Assembly: GCA_031267205.1 (NCBI GenBank)
Contig: JAIRZN010000055.1
Coordinates: 1-18,711 of the forward strand
Source: Tannerellaceae bacterium
GTDB lineage: Bacteria; Bacteroidota; Bacteroidia; Bacteroidales; Tannerellaceae
Length of the DNA stretch: 18,711 nucleotides
Direction: 5' to 3'
Under the pieces are notes generated by a model that saw only the letters and a list, made by a program, of their open reading frames with translations, was not told the origin of the DNA and made no database searches. Positions 14,018 to 18,711 of the stretch are shown piece by piece (positions within the stretch are counted from its first letter, which is position 1; each line of letters starts with the position of its first letter). The position numbers and the translations under genes were made by a program.

Positions 14018-15463
14018 TTATCTCTCTTTTCTTGATGCGTCAAGGCGGAGGAAGATGAAGAGTAAGATGGTGAATCCCCATAGCGATGAGCCTCCGTAGC
14101 TGAAGAATGGGAGCGGGATGCCTATTACCGGTGTGATTCCGGTCACCATACCGATGTTTATAAGTAGGTGGAAAAAGAAGATGGAGGCTACTCCATAGCC
14201 GTACACTCGTGCAAATAGCGTCTTTTGCTTTTCTGCAAGATTGATTAACCGGATGATGAATATGGCGAATAGGATTAGTACGGCGGATGCGCCCAGAAAG
14301 CCCTCTTCTTCTCCTACGGTACAGAAGATGAAGTCGGTGTCTTGCTCCGGCACGTATTTCAGCTTGGTTTGTGTTCCGTTAAGGAAGCCTTTGCCCATTA
14401 GTCCGCCTGAGCCTATGGCGATCTTGGACTGGTTTACATTGTAGCCCGCTCCACTGGGGTCATTTTCGAGTCCGAGCGTTACCTTTATACGCATTTGTTG
14501 ATGGGGTTTCAGCATCTCGTCGAATACGTAGTCTACGGAATAGAGAAAACTTATTGACAGGATAGCGAAAAGGATGACGAGCATGTAGTGCCATACCCAT
14601 TGTTTTATGGATAGGTATATCAGGTAGCAGGATGAGGCTGCTATTGTTCCGATGACAATCCATACAAAGTTGATGGGTATGAACAGGGACAGGAAGTATG
14701 CGACAAGGACGGCGCCGGCGGTTAGCGCCAGGAGGATTTTAACGAGCAGGTTGTCGTTCTGCATGATGTATGCCAGGAATATTACAAGGGCTTGGGTGAT
14801 TGATAGTACGATGAGTTCTCCGAGTGGGGTGATGCCGAGTGTGACGTCGGAATACTTCATGCTTATCACGAAGAATGTCATAGCGCAGAGTCCTGTAAGT
14901 AGTATGTAGCCTGTCATTCCTTCGCGGTATAGGACGAAGAGGAATGCGAGAAATACAAGCGCCGATCCCATTTCTTTTTGTAACAATATACATAGGAGAG
15001 GGAGGAAAATGAGTAAGAGGACGAGCATTAGATCGCGTGATTTGGTGAGGCTGAAGCCGTAGGAACTCATTAGCTTGGCGATGGACAGGGCGGTGGCGAA
15101 TTTGGCGAACTCTGCGGGCTGAAGGCGTAATGGCCCCAGCACGAGCCATGAGTGTGATCCTTTTATGTCGGGGGCGAGAAAAATGGTTGCTATCAGTAGC
15201 AGAACGATTATGGCGTATATGAGGTAGGAGAAGACGTTGTAGAAATCGGAATCCAGCATCATGATGACGAAGATTAGGACGAATGATAGACCGATCCAGA
15301 CGAGTTGTGAGCCGGGCCGTCCTGAGGGGTTAAACCATCCGAGGCTGTCGTATTCGTAACTTGCGCCGCAGATGCTGAACCATCCTGCTGTGACCATTAT
15401 AATGTACAGCAGTATTGTAAGCCAGTCGACCGTCTTCCATATACTTACTTTTCTATAAGACAT
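14018..15463 (-). CDS. rodA: Rod-shape peptidoglycan polymerase RodA (SEDS family)
   Basis: 481 residues with many membrane helices. SEDS glycosyltransferases polymerise lipid II into glycan strands and work with a class B PBP, here the adjacent mrdA product. Visible signatures: LQPAEFAK at 114-121, the extracellular-loop EQDTDFIF at 373-380 with the likely catalytic Asp (Asp377), and the late motif PLPFFSYGGSS at 450-460. It is about 110 residues longer than E. coli RodA (370). The extra length appears to lie mainly in a hydrophobic stretch around 205-310, suggesting additional membrane helices. Its start overlaps mrdA by 11 bp, and it is the last gene of the mre operon. Confidence 0.95.
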   Translation of the reverse strand: MSYRKVSIWKTVDWLTILLYIIMVTAGWFSICGASYEYDSLGWFNPSGRPGSQLVWIGLSFVLIFVIMMLDSDFYNVFSYLIYAIIVLLLIATIFLAPDIKGSHSWLVLGPLRLQPAEFAKFATALSIAKLMSSYGFSLTKSRDLMLVLLLIFLPLLCILLQKEMGSALVFLAFLFVLYREGMTGYILLTGLCAMTFFVISMKYSDVTLGITPLGELIVLSITQALVIFLAYIMQNDNLLVKILLALTAGAVLVAYFLSLFIPINFVWIVIGTIAASSCYLIYLSIKQWVWHYMLVILFAILSISFLYSVDYVFDEMLKPHQQMRIKVTLGLENDPSGAGYNVNQSKIAIGSGGLMGKGFLNGTQTKLKYVPEQDTDFIFCTVGEEEGFLGASAVLILFAIFIIRLINLAEKQKTLFARVYGYGVASIFFFHLLINIGMVTGITPVIGIPLPFFSYGGSSLWGFTILLFIFLRLDASRKER

Positions 15464-17306
15464 TCCGCGGCATTATAACGGTGTTTATTATGCGGTCTTC
15501 TATGTATTTGTTTTCGGGGGCTATTTCGCCTGAGAAGTATTTCTGCAGCATGAGTTTGGCGATGGGGACTGCGTATGTTGCGCCAAAGCCGGCTTGTTCG
15601 ACGAGTACGGATATGGCGACTTGGGGTTTTTCGTATGGGGCGAATCCCATGAAGACGGAGTGGTCTTTGCCGTGCGGGTTTTCGGAGGTACCTGTTTTTC
15701 CGCAGACGGCGATGTCCGGCAGGGCTGCTCCGCGGCATGTTCCTCCAGTGACCGCGGCGCGCATACCTTCGGCGATGCTTTCGTAATGGCTTCTTTCTAT
15801 GCCGCTATAGCGCCTGCCGGTATAGGTGGCGTCTATTTCGCCGTCTTGTATGTTCCTTACTATATGGGGTGTATAGAAGTATCCACGGTTGGCTATCTCG
15901 GCGCCCATATTGCATATCTGGAGCGGTGTGGCGAGTACTTCTCCCTGGCCGATGGCTACGGATATGATTGTGCTCGACGACCAGCGTCCGTTGTATAGCT
16001 TGTCGTACGTTTTGCTGTTGGGTATGTATCCGGCTTTTTCTCCGGGCAGGTCTACACCCAGCCGGTAGCCGTAGCCCATGCTTACTAAGTGGTTCTTCCA
16101 CGTATCAAGTCCCTCCTGAACGGTAGCGTACCGCCTGCGGCTGTCGATCATGTCGCGCAATCCCCAGCAGAAGTAAGAGTTGCACGAGGTTGACAGGGCG
16201 GGAATCAGGCTGAGCGGGGAGGCATGTCCATGGCAGGCGGGCTTGCCGAGCACGGGGTAGCCGAAGGTGCACGAGTAGTAGGTGTCTTCCGTTATCACCC
16301 CTTCCTGCAGGTATATCAGTCCCATTGCCGGTTTGAAGGTGGAGCCGGGCGGATAGGCGCCCATCATGGTACGGTCGAACAACGGTTTCAGGGGGTCTTT
16401 CTCAAGGAGGGCGTGATTCCTGCCGCGTTGCCGTCCCACGAGCGTATTGGGGTTGAATGATGGAGCCGAGACCATGCAAAGGATTTCGCCCGTTGAGGGT
16501 TCTATCATCACTATGCTACCGATTTTGTTCTGCATCAGCATTTCGCCGTAGGCCTGCAGGTCTATGTCTACGGAAAGCGTAATGTTTTTGCCGGATACAG
16601 GGTTTACGTCATGCCGTCCGTTTTCGTACTTTCCTTGTGTCCTTCCGTGTGCATCGCGAAGTAGTATCTCGACGCCTTTCTCGCCTCTGAGTACGTTTTC
16701 GTAGGAGCGTTCCACCCCCGAACGTCCGGAATAGTCTGCCTGTACATAGTAGTTGTCGTTTTCGATATCCCGTTTGTTTACTTCTCCGATATTGCCGAGC
16801 AGGTGGGCGGCGTTGGGGTATTCATACTCTCTGAGGGTACGGTTTTGTATATAGAATCCTGGGAACTTGTACAGTTTTTCCTGAAGGACGCCATAGTCCT
16901 GGGCGGAAAGTTGATTCATGAACACTTGCGGCACGTATGAGGAATAGCCGGGATTCTGGCGACGGTCTTTTATGTCGGCAATCCGTTTGTCGAACTGTAC
17001 TTTGGTTATATTTAGCGTATGGCAAAGGTCCAGGGTGTCGAAAGGTTGTATTTCGCGCATGATCAACATCACGTCGTATGCCGGCTGGTTATATACGAGC
17101 AACCGTCCGCTGCGGTCGTATATCATACCGCGCGAGGGATACAGCGTCTTTTTCAGGAAGGCGTTGCTGTCGGCCCATGTCTTGTATTCATTGTCTATTA
17201 TCTGAAGGTAAAAAAGCCGGATAACAAAGATAACCGCCGTTGCAATTACAGCGCCGATTATGATATAGCGCCTGTTTTCCAGAGGATATTTACGATTAGT
17301 TTTCAT
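15453..17306 (-). CDS. mrdA: Penicillin-binding protein 2 (class B transpeptidase)
   Basis: 617 residues. Cross-links peptidoglycan during elongation, paired with RodA. One N-terminal membrane helix (about 15-35), then a dimerisation/pedestal region with RGMIYDRSGRLL near 59-70 and ADYSGRSGVERSYE near 190-203. The transpeptidase domain has its three penicillin-fold motifs: Ser322 and Lys325 in GSTFK, Ser374-Cys-Asn in TSCNSYF, and KTGT at 537-540. All catalytic residues are intact. The gene overlaps mreD by 11 bp upstream and rodA by 11 bp downstream, so it is tightly coupled with both. Confidence 0.97.
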   Translation of the reverse strand: MKTNRKYPLENRRYIIIGAVIATAVIFVIRLFYLQIIDNEYKTWADSNAFLKKTLYPSRGMIYDRSGRLLVYNQPAYDVMLIMREIQPFDTLDLCHTLNITKVQFDKRIADIKDRRQNPGYSSYVPQVFMNQLSAQDYGVLQEKLYKFPGFYIQNRTLREYEYPNAAHLLGNIGEVNKRDIENDNYYVQADYSGRSGVERSYENVLRGEKGVEILLRDAHGRTQGKYENGRHDVNPVSGKNITLSVDIDLQAYGEMLMQNKIGSIVMIEPSTGEILCMVSAPSFNPNTLVGRQRGRNHALLEKDPLKPLFDRTMMGAYPPGSTFKPAMGLIYLQEGVITEDTYYSCTFGYPVLGKPACHGHASPLSLIPALSTSCNSYFCWGLRDMIDSRRRYATVQEGLDTWKNHLVSMGYGYRLGVDLPGEKAGYIPNSKTYDKLYNGRWSSSTIISVAIGQGEVLATPLQICNMGAEIANRGYFYTPHIVRNIQDGEIDATYTGRRYSGIERSHYESIAEGMRAAVTGGTCRGAALPDIAVCGKTGTSENPHGKDHSVFMGFAPYEKPQVAISVLVEQAGFGATYAVPIAKLMLQKYFSGEIAPENKYIEDRIINTVIMPRNVL

Positions 17307-17811
17307 GCTTGTGTGATTTGCTGCTAAAGGATTCGACTACACATATAAGGATAGTTGTCACGACTGTGCTTCCCACGATGCGAATTGCAAGGAACAGCGG
17401 GTCGAACAATGTAAGCGATTCTATCACGAACAGTGATACGTGGTGCAGAACGACAAACATAAGCGTGAAGCGCATAAAATGACCGTACCCGAACGTCCTG
17501 TACGAAGGGATTATGTTATCGGGCAAATCTTCGCGCATTAAAAATTGCATTATGTATAGCCTGGCAAATCCTGCCAGCGTGCAAGCCGCAGCGTGCATAC
17601 CGGGCGTATTTGACAGTATGTCTATCACAAGCCCCAAAAGGAACGACAGCGATGTCACACGGATGGACGAGTATCCTGCCGGCAGTTTTATTATGAAGTA
17701 TATATACAGGAATGGCGTTATAAGCCTGAGGAAGTGTATATTGTTCAATACCAGCGTCTGCAATAATACCAGCAGCACAAAATAAGCCACACCTCTGATG
17801 AGATTAATCAT
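17296..17811 (-). CDS. mreD: Rod shape-determining protein MreD
   Basis: 171 residues, very hydrophobic, with about five membrane helices and the MreD-like LGLVIDILSNTPGMHAAACTLAG segment in the middle: LGLVIDIL near 59-66, GMHAAAC near 71-77. MreD is an inner-membrane part of the elongation machinery, bridging MreC to RodA/PBP2. Sequence similarity in this family is low, so the assignment rests on hydropathy, size and position between mreC (8-bp overlap) and mrdA (11-bp overlap). Confidence 0.9.
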   Translation of the reverse strand: MINLIRGVAYFVLLVLLQTLVLNNIHFLRLITPFLYIYFIIKLPAGYSSIRVTSLSFLLGLVIDILSNTPGMHAAACTLAGFARLYIMQFLMREDLPDNIIPSYRTFGYGHFMRFTLMFVVLHHVSLFVIESLTLFDPLFLAIRIVGSTVVTTILICVVESFSSKSHKHEN

Positions 17812-18658
17812 TACCTTTCGCCTCCTGTTCTATTTGTATTTGTTCGCTTTGGTGGAAATTGCGTATCACCATCACGCTACTCAACCGGTGGAAGTCGGTG
17901 TTTAGCCGCACCGTGAGGGAGTAGAAATTATCGTCGCGCTGCCGTTCAAAGGATGAAACATACCCTACCATAATTCCTTCGGGGAAGATTGCCGAGAAAC
18001 CGCTTGTCACGATAGTGTCGCCTTCTTTAAATTCCACATGCCTGGGCAATTCGTCCAGTTTGGCGTACTGCGTGCTGCGCCCGTCCCAGCTCATAGACCC
18101 GAAGTAACTACTCCCAAGTACCTTGCAGCTAAGGCGAAACTTGGGATTAAGCAACGGGATAACCACCGAATAACGTTCGGACACCGTCGAAACGATTCCC
18201 ACAACCCCACCTTCCGACACCACGCCCATGTCCGGCAATACGCCGTCATTGCGTCCCTTGTCTATGGTGATGTAATTGGAGATATACGTAACGCTGTTGT
18301 TAACCACCCTGGATATAATAACGTCATACGGGAATTGCCGCTCATGGTCGTAGTTGAATCCTTGAAAATGCACCGTATCGGCTACCATTGTATCTATCTG
18401 TCTCTGCATACGCAAGAGTTCCATCTCCAACCGTCCGTTGCGTTCTATCAACGCCCTGTTCTCGTCACGCAGGTTAATATACGAAGTAATCGAGCCGGCA
18501 AGCGATACCACATTTGCCGACACAGCATTCGCCGTGCTCAGCATAACGCTCTGCTGATAGGCATTACTGCGGTAAATAAGTATGAACGATATCAGCTCAA
18601 GGAATAAAAACAGGAACCAATGCCTTTTTGCTATAAGAAAGTCAAGTAGCCGGCGCAT
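17804..18658 (-). CDS. mreC: Rod shape-determining protein MreC
   Basis: 284 residues. A short cytoplasmic tail, one membrane helix (about 12-29) and a periplasmic coiled coil (about 60-90, ENRALIERNGRLEMELLRMQ). A pair of beta domains follows, with conserved features such as ITIDKGRNDGVLPDMGVV and later GDTIVTSGFSAIFPEG. MreC scaffolds the elongation complex in the periplasm and binds PBP2. The ATG lies 4 bp after the mreB stop and the 3' end overlaps mreD by 8 bp, so it belongs to the mre operon. Confidence 0.96.
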   Translation of the reverse strand: MRRLLDFLIAKRHWFLFLFLELISFILIYRSNAYQQSVMLSTANAVSANVVSLAGSITSYINLRDENRALIERNGRLEMELLRMQRQIDTMVADTVHFQGFNYDHERQFPYDVIISRVVNNSVTYISNYITIDKGRNDGVLPDMGVVSEGGVVGIVSTVSERYSVVIPLLNPKFRLSCKVLGSSYFGSMSWDGRSTQYAKLDELPRHVEFKEGDTIVTSGFSAIFPEGIMVGYVSSFERQRDDNFYSLTVRLNTDFHRLSSVMVIRNFHQSEQIQIEQEAKGND

Positions 18659-18662
18659 TGTT

Positions 18663-18711
18663 TCATCTGATAAGGAAGTTAAATCTATCTATGTTTTTCA
18701 GCGCAACACCT
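18663..18711 (-). CDS. mreB: 3' end of the actin-like cell-shape gene mreB (partial)
   Basis: The last 15 codons and the TGA stop of a minus-strand gene are visible at the window edge and encode GVALKNIDRFNFLIR. This matches the typical C-terminus of MreB in Bacteroidota, and position directly before mreC (4-bp gap) supports it. MreB filaments direct lateral wall synthesis from the cytoplasmic face of the membrane. Nothing more can be said because the rest lies outside. Confidence 0.88.
   Translation of the reverse strand, partial: GVALKNIDRFNFLIR

Overview
The window reads as a chromosomal segment from a member of Bacteroidales (Bacteroidota). Three things point there. The gene order mreB-mreC-mreD-mrdA-rodA and porG-uppS-bamA-skp-skp is familiar from that group. 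Spaces upstream of genes carry the Bacteroidota promoter form TAnnTTTG. The protein families (PorG/DUF6089, DUF6242, a DPP5-type S9 peptidase very close to the Porphyromonas gingivalis enzyme) are typical of it. A Tannerella/Parabacteroides/Porphyromonas-like relative is my guess, but species cannot be fixed by reading alone.

Layout. Bases 3-119 hold the end of a plus-strand gene, possibly a YigZ/IMPACT-type protein. Bases 120-623 hold no gene but contain a tandem array of a ~21-bp unit. From 8785 down to 624 runs a minus-strand block for building the cell envelope: a DUF6242 lipoprotein, PorG, UppS, BamA, two Skp/OmpH chaperones, then, after a terminator-like hairpin, MurI and a secreted VanX-like D-Ala-D-Ala dipeptidase. 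Bases 8786-9671 are a large divergent gap holding promoter-like sites, a dyad and a second 21-bp array of unrelated sequence. Next come a Tat-exported aldo/keto reductase (+), a DPP5-like lipoprotein peptidase (-), a SPOR-domain lipoprotein (+) and a WbuC-type cupin (+). The window ends with the minus-strand cell-shape operon mreB (3' end only), mreC, mreD, mrdA (PBP2) and rodA, whose last four genes overlap.

How the genes fit together. UppS makes the lipid carrier for wall precursors and MurI makes D-glutamate for them. RodA and PBP2 polymerise and cross-link the wall under MreBCD control, and a SPOR protein probably binds it. The dipeptidase can hydrolyse D-Ala-D-Ala outside the cytoplasm. 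Skp escorts outer-membrane proteins to BamA. PorG belongs to the type IX secretion apparatus where that system is present.

The signal least explained by the genes is the pair of 21-bp-period arrays, one in each large gene-free gap. Array 1 has about 16 units and array 2 has 10 exact units. The period equals two turns of B-DNA, but the two unit sequences are unrelated. Array 2 has an invariant 11-bp core containing overlapping palindromes and a GATC. It sits downstream of promoter-like sites and fades into a diverged tail that keeps the same 21-bp phase for about 180 bp. I see no tRNA, rRNA, transposase, phage gene or CRISPR array.
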